The translations under genes were made by a program, and so were the position numbers. The notes under the pieces were generated by a model. It saw only the letters and a list, made by a program, of their open reading frames with translations. It was not told the origin of the DNA and did not search any database. Below, in pieces: positions 45,519 through 54,975 of a stretch of DNA of 64,000 bases (positions are counted from its first letter, which is position 1; each line of letters starts with the position of its first letter). The stretch is from Henriciella algicola (GTDB lineage Bacteria > Pseudomonadota > Alphaproteobacteria > Caulobacterales > Hyphomonadaceae), in the NCBI RefSeq assembly GCF_003576245.1, contig NZ_QWGA01000007.1, forward strand, positions 584,310 through 648,309. Reading direction: 5' to 3'.

Positions 45519-46441
45519 CATTGAAATTCTTAACTTTTTATCCTCGGCCAAGATGCTTATAGATCGGTGTGTCTTCGCTTCCTTAATCAAAAGCCATATG
45601 ATAGTTTACCGCTTGGGCATTCTACCAGCCTTCGTGAAAGATCTTGCAAGTGCCGACGCGCAATTGATCCCAAGACAGTCCGCGCGGAGGTCCTCACTGA
45701 TACATGGCGTTGGCAAACGTGACCTAGACTATTCAGCCAGCGGTCCTCCCAACCACCTCCAGTGGAAAGCGCGCGCAGGCGTTCTCGACACAAGCCGACC
45801 ACATCTACGATCTTTCAGCCGGCCGCCAACATAATGACGACATGATTGAGATCAGCTGTCATGATACTAGCGCTGGCAGCATCGGGAGCTAAATTCACGT
45901 AGCCCCTAATTCCGGCATAGATCAGCCGCCGTCATGCCAGCACGATGCTCTTTTGGCATTTAGATAATCTGCTGTTCGCTTACTCTGCTCTTTTTGATCC
46001 GTCTCCTCGTCAGTGGAAGAGGTTAGAACCGTTGGTGCACGGCTTACCACATTCGTTGTCCAGCCAATCGAGGATGCCCTCCCTCGCGCGATTCTATTAG
46101 TTTGCAGGTTTCCTCGCCGGGAGCACGTTTTTCGTCTTGGGCATGACACATCCTCCGTTACTGTTGGCCAGTCAAACATTCTTAAGATAGCGGAACCTGT
46201 GAGGGGACAGTTCCCAATAAGCATGAGATTGAAGTCGATCCTCGTCTTCAATCCCACCCTTGAGAAAATGCAAATTAATGCGGCTGTCACACGTCTTCAC
46301 GAAGGCTGAGCAACACTCAAGTTGGCATGCGCTTTGCATAACTTTCGCGCATAACGATGACCGCCAGGCGAGCTTAGAGTTGCATATGGGAAGTCGGATT
46401 GTAAGGATATCAGACGCCACCCACAGTGAGGATAATTGCAG
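45519..46441. other. Gene-poor spacer between polysaccharide blocks A and B
   Basis: About 920 bases without a recognisable intact gene. The open frames present (for example 45922-46290 on the minus strand and 46013-46309 on the plus strand) have no ribosome site and no family motif. The right end is AT-rich and probably contains the promoter of the Wza-type gene at 46442. The stretch may be decayed DNA left from an insertion or gene loss inside the locus. Confidence 0.5.
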
Positions 46442-47122
46442 ATGAATCGATTGCTTTTAACTCTGGCTTTGCTCGCCGCGCTAATGGCGTCGGCATGTAG
46501 CAGTGGTTCATCGGCGAATGCCAATATGGCGCAGTCCTTACCTGTTCCGGACACCACCACAATCGTTCAAACGGGCGATGTTCGAATAGGCCCATTCGAC
46601 ATGTTGCAAATACGTGTGTTCGGCGTGGACGAGCTTGATGGTGACTATCAGGTCGATCATCTTGGCCGCATGAAAATGCCCCTTATTGGAGAAGTAGAAG
46701 CCAAGGGACTTACCGCTTTTGAACTAGCTAGCAATTTAGAACGTAGGCTTGAAGACAACTATCTTCAGGATGCAGACGTAAGCGTTACAATCGAAGAGAA
46801 GCTCCGTGAGCAAGTTACCGTAGAAGGCTCTGTGAACAATCCCGGAATATTCCCCGTCAAAGGCGAGATTGGCCTACTTCAGGCGGTGGCGCTCGCCGGC
46901 GGCACCAGCGACTTGGCCAATCCGCGAAAGGTAGTGATTTTCAGACAAGTCGAGGGACAGCGCGTAGTTGCGGGATATGACCTAACTGCCATCCGCCGCG
47001 GCGAAGCTGATGACCCACGAGTGTTCGGAAACGACATAATAGTTGTAGATGGCTCAGAAGCCCGCCGTACTTATGGCGACTTTTTAAGAGCAGTGCCACT
47101 GCTGGGCTTGCTGATTTTATAG
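46442..47122 (+). CDS. Wza-type polysaccharide export lipoprotein
   Basis: A 226-residue outer membrane export protein. The lipoprotein signal has lipobox ASAC (Cys near 19). The polysaccharide-export domain contains VRIGPFDMLQIRVFGVDELDGDYQVDHLGRMKMPLIGEVEAKGLTAFEL-type sequence (segments IGPFDMLQIRVFGVDEL and GRMKMPLIGEVEA), then an SLBB domain with VTVEGSVNNPGIFPVKGEIGLLQAVALAGG. It is shorter than E. coli Wza, as is common in alphaproteobacteria. GTGAGGA lies 9 bases before the ATG. The autokinase gene follows after 25 bases. Confidence 0.92.
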   Translation: MNRLLLTLALLAALMASACSSGSSANANMAQSLPVPDTTTIVQTGDVRIGPFDMLQIRVFGVDELDGDYQVDHLGRMKMPLIGEVEAKGLTAFELASNLERRLEDNYLQDADVSVTIEEKLREQVTVEGSVNNPGIFPVKGEIGLLQAVALAGGTSDLANPRKVVIFRQVEGQRVVAGYDLTAIRRGEADDPRVFGNDIIVVDGSEARRTYGDFLRAVPLLGLLIL

Positions 47123-47147
47123 TGAAAATTTCTCAGGTACCAAACCA

Positions 47148-49406
47148 ATGAATTACGACCGCTTTGAATCTCTTCCTGAAAGGAATGGAAGGCCAAGCGC
47201 CTTGGCGCATGCTCGCCGGTATGAGCGGTTCGAGGCTACCCACCCGGAAGAAGGGGACCTCCATGAGGATGGATTCAATTTCTGGGAAGTCGTACGCATA
47301 GTTCTACGCCGGAAATGGATGATCCTCGCTATTACGATTTTAGGCGTTGCAGCAGCTGTTGTTTTGACGCTCCGAGTTACACCACTCTACAAAGCTATGA
47401 CAACCATTGAAGTTCAACGGGAGGAGACTCGTATTATAGAAGGGGCGTCCGTGGATCCGGCTGTGGTCGCAGACGATCAGTACATGGCTACCCAATACGC
47501 ATTGTTGCAAAGTCGCTCACTTGCTGAACGTGTTGCTGAAGTGCTCAACCTTCCTTCTGACGAACGTTATGCTGACCAAAATCTACCACGAGACGAACGT
47601 CTTGGTGAAGCGGCAACCAAAATTGTCAATAATATAAGAGTTCGTCCCGAAGGTCGCAGTCGAGTCATCAACGTCGAATTTATCAGCCCCTACCCTGGTG
47701 AAACCGCTAGGATCGCAAATGCGCTCGTAGAAAATTTCATTCAGACGAACTTAGAGCGGAAATATAATACGACTGCTTTCGCACGAGACTTCGTAGAAGA
47801 GAGACTACAGACAACTAAACAGGCACTGGAAGAATCTGAACGCCGGCTTGTTGAGTACGCTGCTAGCGAGGATATTCTGGAGATCGACACTGAAGGCGGC
47901 GGATCGTTAGACGCCACGTCGATTGTATCGTTGAATCAAGAACTTGCAGCTGCAGAAAGCGCTCGCATCGATGCAGAACAGAGATATCGCGAGGCTCAAA
48001 ATAATCTAACCACTCGCGCTATGTTGGAGAGCGAAGACCTTAGCAGGTTGCGCACCCGGCGCTCCGAGCTGAATGCCGAGTACCAAGAGAAGCTCGGCAC
48101 CTTCAAACCTGGATATCCGGAAATGGAGCAGCTTCAAGCGCGCATCGAATCGATTGACGCTGAAATTGAGATCGAGCGGGAGGCCATTATCGCTGCGCTT
48201 GGAGCTGAGTATAATGCGGCTCAGGCTCGTGAAAAATCGCTGCGCGATCGCGTCGGAGAACTAAGGGGAGAGCTCCAAGATCTTCGCGACCGTCGTATTG
48301 ACTATACAATAATTCAGCGCGAGGTGGATACAAACAGAACTCAATACGAAGCCTTGCTTCAACGGATGAAAGAAATCTCAATCGCTAGCGGTGTGGGATC
48401 AAGTCAGGTCTCGATTATCGATAGAGCAATTGTACCTGACGCCCCTTTCAAGCCGAACTTACAACGCTCTTTGCTTCAGGCCCTTATATTGAGCCTTGCA
48501 TTGGGCGTAGGTCTCGCGTTTGCACTAAACTACATCGACGACACAATAAAATCTCCTGATGATGTGAAGAACAAGCTTGGTTTGCCAGCCATAGGTGTTG
48601 TGCCAAAGGTAAGGAATACTACCGATATTGTAACTAGCGAACTTGCAGACCCTCGATCTGCAGTATCCGAGGCCTTTTTTTCGACCCGCACCGCTCTTCA
48701 GTTTACTACGTCAAGCGGCGCACCGCGCAGCCTGCTAATGACATCGACTCGTCCTGGCGAGGGAAAGACAAGTTCAACCATAGCGCTCGCGATGGCTTTT
48801 GCTAAGATTGGGCAACGCGTCCTGATCATCGATGCTGATATGCGAAAGCCTTCATTCGTTGCAGACTCGGGCGCGTCGATTGGCCTGTCGGGTATGCTCA
48901 CCCGCGAGGCCGACCTTCTCGACAATATCGTTGCGTCACGCCACCAAGGTCTCTTTCTTTTGCCAGCTGGCGTAATCCCGCCAAATCCAGCGGAACTGCT
49001 GTCCAGTCCTCGGCTCAAGGCTGTTATTGCCGAAGCAGAACAAGCTTTTGATATTGTACTGGTCGATTCTCCACCCGTTCTAAGCTTCACTGACGCCCCA
49101 TTGCTCGGTTCGCTTTGTGAAGGCGCTGCGATTATTATACAGTCTGGGGCAATTCGGACTCCGCAAGCCACGCGCACTATCGGACGCTTAATGGAAAGTC
49201 ATAGCAATCTATTAGGCGCAATTCTCACAAAATTCGACGCCAAGAAGGTTGGTTACGACTCTGCGTACTACTACTATAGCTACTCGGCGAAAGGCGCGTA
49301 CGCTTATCGAGAACCCGCGATACCAAACAAAGAGAGCATCCGTCGGAAAGTCCACCTATTCTCGGATAGTGATAGTGCCCCACAAATCTTCGATTCTGAG
49401 AATTAA
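47148..49406 (+). CDS. Wzc-type polysaccharide co-polymerase and tyrosine autokinase
   Basis: A 752-residue inner membrane protein controlling chain length and export. A Wzz domain follows a membrane helix at about 53-72 (MILAITILGVAAAVVLTL). A long periplasmic coiled coil spans about 200-420, and a second helix lies at about 443-463. The cytoplasmic BY-kinase has Walker A RPGEGKTSST (about 533), Walker A' VLIIDADMRKP (about 558) and Walker B IVLVDSPPV (about 636). The C terminus holds a tyrosine cluster GYDSAYYYYSYSAKGAYAYRE (about 702-721, listed here as its shorter core AYYYYSYSAKGAYAY), the autophosphorylation site. Its stop overlaps the next start (TAATG). No cognate low-molecular-weight tyrosine phosphatase gene is seen in the window. 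Confidence 0.94.
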   Translation: MNYDRFESLPERNGRPSALAHARRYERFEATHPEEGDLHEDGFNFWEVVRIVLRRKWMILAITILGVAAAVVLTLRVTPLYKAMTTIEVQREETRIIEGASVDPAVVADDQYMATQYALLQSRSLAERVAEVLNLPSDERYADQNLPRDERLGEAATKIVNNIRVRPEGRSRVINVEFISPYPGETARIANALVENFIQTNLERKYNTTAFARDFVEERLQTTKQALEESERRLVEYAASEDILEIDTEGGGSLDATSIVSLNQELAAAESARIDAEQRYREAQNNLTTRAMLESEDLSRLRTRRSELNAEYQEKLGTFKPGYPEMEQLQARIESIDAEIEIEREAIIAALGAEYNAAQAREKSLRDRVGELRGELQDLRDRRIDYTIIQREVDTNRTQYEALLQRMKEISIASGVGSSQVSIIDRAIVPDAPFKPNLQRSLLQALILSLALGVGLAFALNYIDDTIKSPDDVKNKLGLPAIGVVPKVRNTTDIVTSELADPRSAVSEAFFSTRTALQFTTSSGAPRSLLMTSTRPGEGKTSSTIALAMAFAKIGQRVLIIDADMRKPSFVADSGASIGLSGMLTREADLLDNIVASRHQGLFLLPAGVIPPNPAELLSSPRLKAVIAEAEQAFDIVLVDSPPVLSFTDAPLLGSLCEGAAIIIQSGAIRTPQATRTIGRLMESHSNLLGAILTKFDAKKVGYDSAYYYYSYSAKGAYAYREPAIPNKESIRRKVHLFSDSDSAPQIFDSEN

Positions 49407-50563
49407 TGCGCCCAGCATTGGTCATACTAAGCTGGTTAGCCCTGCTGTGGGTCGGTTTTATTCTTGTTGGAGAATTGGCGGGAAGCGTTAAACCTAAAGT
49501 TAATGCCTCCATAGCAAGTTCTGATATATTCGACAGGATAGATTGGAAGAGCGTGCAAGACCCGTGGGGTGGCGAAGATACGCGCTTGGCATTACAATCA
49601 TATTTCTATGATAATCCTCTTTCCGGGCGCCCGTTTGCCATAAGGGTAGTTGGCGCATCAGGTGTCAGTTCAGCAGCCCGAACAGAGAAGCGTAAACTTG
49701 CTGAACACCTAAAGCGTATCTCTCCGCGCAGTGTAACGGCCAGAGCGGCTCTTGCCGAGCTCGCTTATTCGGATGGAAACTACGCTGGCACGGTAGTAGA
49801 GATTTCGCAGCTAATGCTTCTCGACCGAAACAACACTAATTACTTCGTTGATCTCCTGACGACATTAGGACAGCGTAGCCAATCAAGGCGCGCGGTTGAG
49901 CAGCTACTGAAAGAGAAACCCAGTTGGGGCGCACAGCTTGTGTCTCGACTTGCAACGGAGCTCGAAGATACAGAATTGCTGATTTCATTCGCTCGCGATT
50001 TCCCTTCAAGCCAGTCTGCAATCGTGCGCGGACTAGTGCGCAATGGCGAAACCGATCGCGCTTACACGGCATTTCTGGAGTTTCTGAACGATGATGTCAG
50101 ACAGAGCAGGACAGTGCCCTTTGATCGTGGCTTCAATCAACTCGAAGGCTCGGCCCCATTTACTTGGCAAATAAATCACTCATTCGCGAGCTTCGAGAAT
50201 CGAGGCGGTCTTTCAGTCAGCTTTTTCGGCCAGGGACACCCGTCGATAGCCGAGCAGATTATTAAGCTTTCTAGCGGGGTCTATAAGGCCTCCTTCACCA
50301 TGCAGGGAGATCTTTACCGCAACGGCGGTCATTTCGAATGGACTTTGAAATGTTTGGATGCACGAGACAAACTATTCACTTTCCCAATAATGGAACTTTC
50401 AACGGTCCCCGAGACTGTGAACGTGTCATTCTCTGTTCCATCTGAAGGCTGCGATTTTCAGCTTCTCCGATTCTCTGGGGTCGCAGGAGAGTTTCCGCGA
50501 ACCGCGAGGGCTAGTGTGACCGACGTATTTATTTACCCAGCTTTAGAGAGCGATGAATTATGA
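49406..50563 (+). CDS. Membrane-anchored protein of unknown function, TPR-like
   Basis: A 385-residue protein with an N-terminal membrane anchor (ALVILSWLALLWVGFILVGELAG) and the rest presumably periplasmic. The middle part (about 85-220) is alpha-helical with alanine/leucine repeats such as ISPRSVTARAALAELAYSDGNYAGTVVEISQLMLLDRN, which looks like tetratricopeptide helices. The C-terminal third is beta-rich (GGLSVSFFGQGHPSIAEQIIKLSSGVYKASFTMQG) and resembles a carbohydrate-binding-like sandwich. It is not recognised as a named family. Start and stop overlap the Wzc-type and ligase-like genes, so it is an obligate part of this export unit. It may couple the kinase to polymerisation or ligation. 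Confidence 0.72.
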   Translation: MRPALVILSWLALLWVGFILVGELAGSVKPKVNASIASSDIFDRIDWKSVQDPWGGEDTRLALQSYFYDNPLSGRPFAIRVVGASGVSSAARTEKRKLAEHLKRISPRSVTARAALAELAYSDGNYAGTVVEISQLMLLDRNNTNYFVDLLTTLGQRSQSRRAVEQLLKEKPSWGAQLVSRLATELEDTELLISFARDFPSSQSAIVRGLVRNGETDRAYTAFLEFLNDDVRQSRTVPFDRGFNQLEGSAPFTWQINHSFASFENRGGLSVSFFGQGHPSIAEQIIKLSSGVYKASFTMQGDLYRNGGHFEWTLKCLDARDKLFTFPIMELSTVPETVNVSFSVPSEGCDFQLLRFSGVAGEFPRTARASVTDVFIYPALESDEL

Positions 50564-51984
50564 GGCTTACTCGAGTTAGGCGCCACACGATTCGGCTTGT
50601 TTTTCCTGTCTTTCTAAGCCTTGTAATCTTATTCGGTGGTTCGTCCGTTATCGATTTGGCGTCGAGGCTGTGGCTATCTTTCGTCTCACTCCTCATACTT
50701 TTCGTAACAATTCCGATAGCCGCGCGAAAGCATTGGGGGCCAGAGGCGATGGTTGGCGCTATTCTATCCAGTCTATGGGTGATTTGGAGTTTTCTACAGC
50801 AGATTCCGCTGCCCGCTCGGATCTGGCAAAGTCTCGGCGATCGATCTGCGATTGAGAACGGACTTTCCCTGCTCGATCTATCAACTACATCAATGATGCC
50901 AATCTCTTTGTCACCCGATGGCACTCGGCTTTCACTTATTGGAATACTACCCCCGTTAGCCGTGCTCGTTAGTTTAATTGCTCTTGGCTGGCGCTATGGA
51001 GCAAGCCGACTAGATTGGGCTATACCTATGTTAGGTGCTGGAAGTGCTCTTCTGGGTCTTGTCCAGATACTTGGGGGTAATACTGATCAGCTCTATTTCT
51101 ACGAGTTCACAAATAGAGGACTTCCTGTAGGCGTCTTTGCAAATGTCAACCATCAGGCGTGTTTTCTATTGATGTGTCTACCGTTTGTCGCGGCTTCGAT
51201 AGGACAACTCCGAAGGGACTGGGCTTCCGGGGACGGTGACCACGCTAAGGCTATTCTCCTCGCAACTATTGCCTGCACCATACTTGTAGGCGTAGTGGCA
51301 GCCGGGTCCGTAGCTGGATACGCAATGCTGATACCCGTACTTGTCTTAAGCGTGTTATTGGCTCGCAAGCCGAAGGCGTCAGGGCGGGCGCCAATCGCGT
51401 CGCCAGCAATTGTTGTTGGTGCTACACTTGCTGCCGTCGTCTTAGTCGTTTTCAGCCCAATCATAGACGGCTTGGGAGTAACTTCGTTCGATAATTCAGA
51501 GATGTCGCGGTTGGGTATATGGCAGGTAAGTGGCAAAATCCTGAGCGATCATTGGCTTGCTGGTACAGGCCCTGGGTCTTTTGCCGACGTCTACAGGCTG
51601 TATGAGAACCCAGATGCGGTGACAGCGACGTACGCAAACCACGCGCACAACGACTATCTCGAAGCCATGATCGAGTATGGGCTGCCTGGCGCGCTAATTG
51701 TTATTGTTAGCGTCGCACTCATATTGACGCTCTTCGTAAGAGTGTGGACCCAACAGCAGATCGAAAATCGGAGATTAAAACGAGCGGCCTCGACGGCTCT
51801 ATTGATAGTTCTTCTTCACAGTCTCGTAGATTACCCTGTTCGCACTCCCGCGATCGCATGCCTGTTTGCGACATGCTTTGCAATTCTAATTTTGAGTAGC
51901 GACGATAAAAGCAAACGGCGCCCAATACGTAAGAAGAGACCTGACGTTTTCAGCTCTGAAGATAATCGCCGTCTGATAATTTAG
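50560..51984 (+). CDS. O-antigen ligase/polymerase family membrane protein
   Basis: A 474-residue polytopic protein with 10-12 membrane segments and the Wzy_C/WaaL signature. A large periplasmic loop includes NRGLPVGVFANVNHQACFLLMCLPF and LGIWQVSGKILSDHWLAGTGPGSFADVYRLY, then YANHAHNDYLEAMIEYGLPGALIVI with the conserved histidine region. It may polymerise repeat units or ligate the chain. As block A already has a Wzy-like protein, ligation or a second polymerase activity is possible. The C terminus is basic. Its start overlaps the preceding gene (ATGA), and its stop overlaps that of the convergent glycosyltransferase by 4 bases. Confidence 0.87.
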   Translation: MRLTRVRRHTIRLVFPVFLSLVILFGGSSVIDLASRLWLSFVSLLILFVTIPIAARKHWGPEAMVGAILSSLWVIWSFLQQIPLPARIWQSLGDRSAIENGLSLLDLSTTSMMPISLSPDGTRLSLIGILPPLAVLVSLIALGWRYGASRLDWAIPMLGAGSALLGLVQILGGNTDQLYFYEFTNRGLPVGVFANVNHQACFLLMCLPFVAASIGQLRRDWASGDGDHAKAILLATIACTILVGVVAAGSVAGYAMLIPVLVLSVLLARKPKASGRAPIASPAIVVGATLAAVVLVVFSPIIDGLGVTSFDNSEMSRLGIWQVSGKILSDHWLAGTGPGSFADVYRLYENPDAVTATYANHAHNDYLEAMIEYGLPGALIVIVSVALILTLFVRVWTQQQIENRRLKRAASTALLIVLLHSLVDYPVRTPAIACLFATCFAILILSSDDKSKRRPIRKKRPDVFSSEDNRRLII

Positions 51985-53210
51985 GATCGCGGCTCCATTA
52001 AAACGTTTCTCCACCGCTCCATCGCGGCGCCTTTTGACGAGGAGGTATCGAGAAATTGGCGAGCGCGAACGCCCATATCTTTTCCCCGCTTTGGCATGCC
52101 AGAGAAGCGTACGATTTCATTCGCCAACTCTTGCGCCTCGCCTGCCTCTACTGATGCGCCAAAACTAAATTCAAAAATCAGTCGGCTGATTTCACCGTCC
52201 CTCGATCCGATCATAAGTACAGGGCGCCCAACTGCCGCAATACCGTATAGTTTGCTCGGCAGGATCAGTCCCTCAAACTCCTGTTTCAGACTGATCCAGT
52301 GTAGATCCGGGACACCGAGGGAAGCGGCTAGTTGGTCGCGCGGCTGATAAGCTCGGAATACGATATTTCTCAATGCGCGGTTGGCAGCAGCTTCCTCAAC
52401 GAAAACCCGCTGTTGCCCCCCTCCGACAAAAAGAAACTTGATGCGAGGCTGGTCTCGCAGAAGCTCTGCCGCTTCTAATATCGTATCAGTGTCATGCGCA
52501 CGACCCAAATTTCCTGAATAGCCAACGACGAAATCTTCCGGATCAAAACCCCATGCGGCTCGTAGTTCTTCTACACCCTTGGCATTCGGCTGGACCGCAT
52601 CATCATCAGAGAAGTTATGAATGACATCAATAGGCCTCGAAGGCTTCGCATCAGTCTGCAGAAAAGCTGCCATGCGGTCTCCGATGGCGACGTTTATGGC
52701 TGCTTTCCGAATGGATCGATTTCGGCACCAACGCAGGATGTTGACCAGCGGCCAAACTAGTTTGAGACCATAAGCCTCCGCAATTTCCGGATATACATCC
52801 TGAAACCAGTTCCCTCGTTTCGCTCGTTTGAGCCGTGCCGCAAGTCCTATTGGCACACCAATAAGCGGTGGGTCGGTCTTCGATATGACGATGCTGTTTT
52901 TTCGAGCGTGGTGTAGAATTGCGAAGAACGCCGCTACATAGAAGGTAAGATAGTCTATCGCTCGTCCCATAAGGTTGGACCGGCCAAATCGCGCCGTCCA
53001 AACCCTGCTAACCTCAACGCCCTTCCAGTTCTCGGTCTGCGTCAGAACCTGACTTGGATCAGAATAAAGCATCCGGGACGTGATGATCCGCACGTGGAAA
53101 CCAGACTGAGCGAGGTGTTGCGCAACATCGCTGAGGATCTGCGCAGTTGCACTATGATCGGGCCAAAAGAAGCGATTAACAAAAATGATGTCGGGAGTTT
53201 GGCTCGTCAT
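51981..53210 (-). CDS. Glycosyltransferase family 4 protein, WbuB-like
   Basis: A 409-residue GT-B glycosyltransferase resembling the WbuB/WcaI group. The N terminus IIFVNRFFWPDHSATAQILSDVAQHLAQSGFHVRIITSR is characteristic. SIVISKTDPPLIGVPIGLAARLKRAKRGNWFQDVYPEIAEAYGL is another group signature. The donor domain contains FVVGYSGNLGRAHDTDTILEAAELL, IKFLFVGGGQQR and GLILPSKLYGIAAVGRPVLMIGSRDGEI. It is the last gene of minus-strand block C, 32 bases after the VanZ-like gene, and transfers an unknown sugar to the lipid-linked chain. Confidence 0.9.
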   Translation of the reverse strand: MTSQTPDIIFVNRFFWPDHSATAQILSDVAQHLAQSGFHVRIITSRMLYSDPSQVLTQTENWKGVEVSRVWTARFGRSNLMGRAIDYLTFYVAAFFAILHHARKNSIVISKTDPPLIGVPIGLAARLKRAKRGNWFQDVYPEIAEAYGLKLVWPLVNILRWCRNRSIRKAAINVAIGDRMAAFLQTDAKPSRPIDVIHNFSDDDAVQPNAKGVEELRAAWGFDPEDFVVGYSGNLGRAHDTDTILEAAELLRDQPRIKFLFVGGGQQRVFVEEAAANRALRNIVFRAYQPRDQLAASLGVPDLHWISLKQEFEGLILPSKLYGIAAVGRPVLMIGSRDGEISRLIFEFSFGASVEAGEAQELANEIVRFSGMPKRGKDMGVRARQFLDTSSSKGAAMERWRNVLMEPRS

Positions 53211-53242
53211 AGTAATTCAGTCGGCCTCCTAGAAGAGATCGA

Positions 53243-53620
53243 TCATACCTTTCGTCTCTTGGCTCGAACTGTCTCTCTGAAATTCGACAGAAGTACACAC
53301 GCAGCGACCGCCAAAATTCCAAACCCGTTCGCCAGCACGTCATCAAGATCAAATGTTCGACCGACTGCTGGCTGAGTAACTTCGATAATAGCTGACCCAA
53401 TCAATGCACCACCACTTAGTGTGATCAAAGATAGATTAGGAAAGGCGAGAAGTCCCACCAGCGTAAGGCTGAAATAAGCCGCCACATGTCTTGCTTTGTC
53501 CCAAGGGATGACCGATCGGACATCGACTTCACTTTCTGGACCTATGAAGGAGAAAAATGCCAAGAAAGCGATAATCAGCACGAAACACATCCGCGCGGCC
53601 CATACGCCGATGATCAGCAT
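53243..53620 (-). CDS. VanZ-like family small membrane protein
   Basis: A 125-residue protein with about four membrane helices and the VanZ-like core WDKARHVAAYFSLTLVGLLAF...ALIGSAIIEVTQPAVGRTFDLDDVLANGFGILA (the diagnostic parts are DKARHVAAYF and E-x-x-Q-x-x-x-x-R-x-x-DxxDxxAN). ATG at 53620 is preferred; a GTG at 53647 would overlap the end of the upstream glycosylphosphotransferase gene. VanZ-like proteins are frequently found inside exopolysaccharide loci with unknown function. It sits between the initiating transferase and a glycosyltransferase. Confidence 0.78.
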   Translation of the reverse strand: MLIIGVWAARMCFVLIIAFLAFFSFIGPESEVDVRSVIPWDKARHVAAYFSLTLVGLLAFPNLSLITLSGGALIGSAIIEVTQPAVGRTFDLDDVLANGFGILAVAACVLLSNFRETVRAKRRKV

Positions 53621-53636
53621 TTCCTGAGAACAAGCC

Positions 53637-54953
53637 TTACTTCGCACCGAGACCGGTAAACATCACGCGCACGGTCTGGATACCAATAAAAACATCGGTC
53701 CAGACCGAGAAGTGCTTCACATAATAGAAGTCGTATTCAAGCTTCCGGCGGACATCATCCACGCTTGTGACGTGGCCCTGCTTCACCTGCGCCCAGCCGG
53801 TGATCCCAGGACGCACAATATGGCGATACCTGTAAAACGGAATTTCCTCTTCATACCATGAGGATAGGCTGAGCGTTTCGGGCCGCGGGCCAATCCAGCT
53901 CATCTCTCCGATAAAGATATTCCAGAGCTGCGGCAGCTCATCAATTCTAGTCTTTCGGATAAAGCGACCTGAGCGTGTGATGCGCTGGTCGTCGTTCTGT
54001 GTCATGTCCAGCTTACGCTCATCTCCGGCGTCAGGCGCCCGCACAGTCATCGAGCGCAGTTTGAACATCGTGAAGGTCTTGCCACGATATCCCATGCGCT
54101 CTTGCCGGAAGATCACGGGCCCTGGACTATCAAGCTTGATCCAGGCAGCAACAATCAAGAACAAAGGCGAGAGAAGCACCAAAGCGACTGCAGCAGTTAC
54201 GGCATCGATATAGCGCTTTGCCGGCGCATAGATGGAATCGGGCGCCAAGTGGCCAAACGAGTTTTCCGAAAGGTGCTCAACTCGCACCCTGCCCTCAAGT
54301 GATTCAACAATCTGTTTTGTGTTGTAGATGACGCGGCCGGCGATCGCTTCTTCAGCGAGATAGCGCTCCCACTCCGGACCAAGCTTAGGGTCACGCAGAT
54401 TCACCACCAGCGGCAAATGACGCTGCTTGGACGCCGCCTCTGGCGATGCGAAATTCACCCAGCTCACCCCAGGTATCGAAGCAAGCTCCTTTAACTTCTG
54501 CGATGAGACAAGACCGAGATTAGCCTCCCGAAAACGTGCGACGTAGTAAGACAGCGCGATGAACCAGCATGTGGTTAGGACAAAGCTCACCAAGAATTGG
54601 GCCCGGCTGTAATCAAGTCTGAGGATAAAAAAGATCGCGATAATTATGCCGTAAGACGACAGGAATGCAGGCGTGATGCTGGTGAATGCATTCGAGCCTG
54701 GCAGCACGGTGACTTTCCGAAAGACCATGTAGCCGATGAGCACCGCACAGAGCGTGCCGAATAGAGAATTATCGTAACTCGCGATCTGGTCGGGTAGCCG
54801 TTCGAACTGCCCGCGGAGAATGACCGGCGCAACGACACCAAAAAGGATCGCGCCTATAAGTTGGTAGCGTATACGGAACAACGCATCAGCAAGGCGCCGA
54901 GAAAACCGGTCCTGCTGTTCTGTGCCCACCGCAAGATGACTGAGTGTGTTCAT
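53637..54953 (-). CDS. Undecaprenyl-phosphate sugar-1-phosphate transferase (WcaJ/WbaP-like)
   Basis: A 438-residue polyprenyl glycosylphosphotransferase that starts repeat-unit synthesis by putting a hexose-1-phosphate on undecaprenyl phosphate. Four N-terminal membrane helices and a central CoA-binding-like domain precede the catalytic bacterial-sugar-transferase domain from about residue 245. The latter has YIDAVTAAVALVLLSPLFLIVAAWIKLDSPGPVIFRQERMG-type sequence (core IKLDSPGPVIFRQERMG), GKTFTMFKLRSM, KTRIDELPQLWNIFIGEMSWIGPRPE and RPGITGWAQV. It is the second gene of block C, 22 bases after the NusG-like gene. The transferred sugar is probably glucose or galactose, an inference from the subfamily. 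Confidence 0.92.
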   Translation of the reverse strand: MNTLSHLAVGTEQQDRFSRRLADALFRIRYQLIGAILFGVVAPVILRGQFERLPDQIASYDNSLFGTLCAVLIGYMVFRKVTVLPGSNAFTSITPAFLSSYGIIIAIFFILRLDYSRAQFLVSFVLTTCWFIALSYYVARFREANLGLVSSQKLKELASIPGVSWVNFASPEAASKQRHLPLVVNLRDPKLGPEWERYLAEEAIAGRVIYNTKQIVESLEGRVRVEHLSENSFGHLAPDSIYAPAKRYIDAVTAAVALVLLSPLFLIVAAWIKLDSPGPVIFRQERMGYRGKTFTMFKLRSMTVRAPDAGDERKLDMTQNDDQRITRSGRFIRKTRIDELPQLWNIFIGEMSWIGPRPETLSLSSWYEEEIPFYRYRHIVRPGITGWAQVKQGHVTSVDDVRRKLEYDFYYVKHFSVWTDVFIGIQTVRVMFTGLGAK

Positions 54954-54975
54954 GTCCCCTGACCTACTCTACTAA

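Noticed and set aside
45922..46309. Opposed short open frames that might be a decayed transposase
   Set aside because: No DDE, HTH or insertion-sequence terminal repeat could be recognised.
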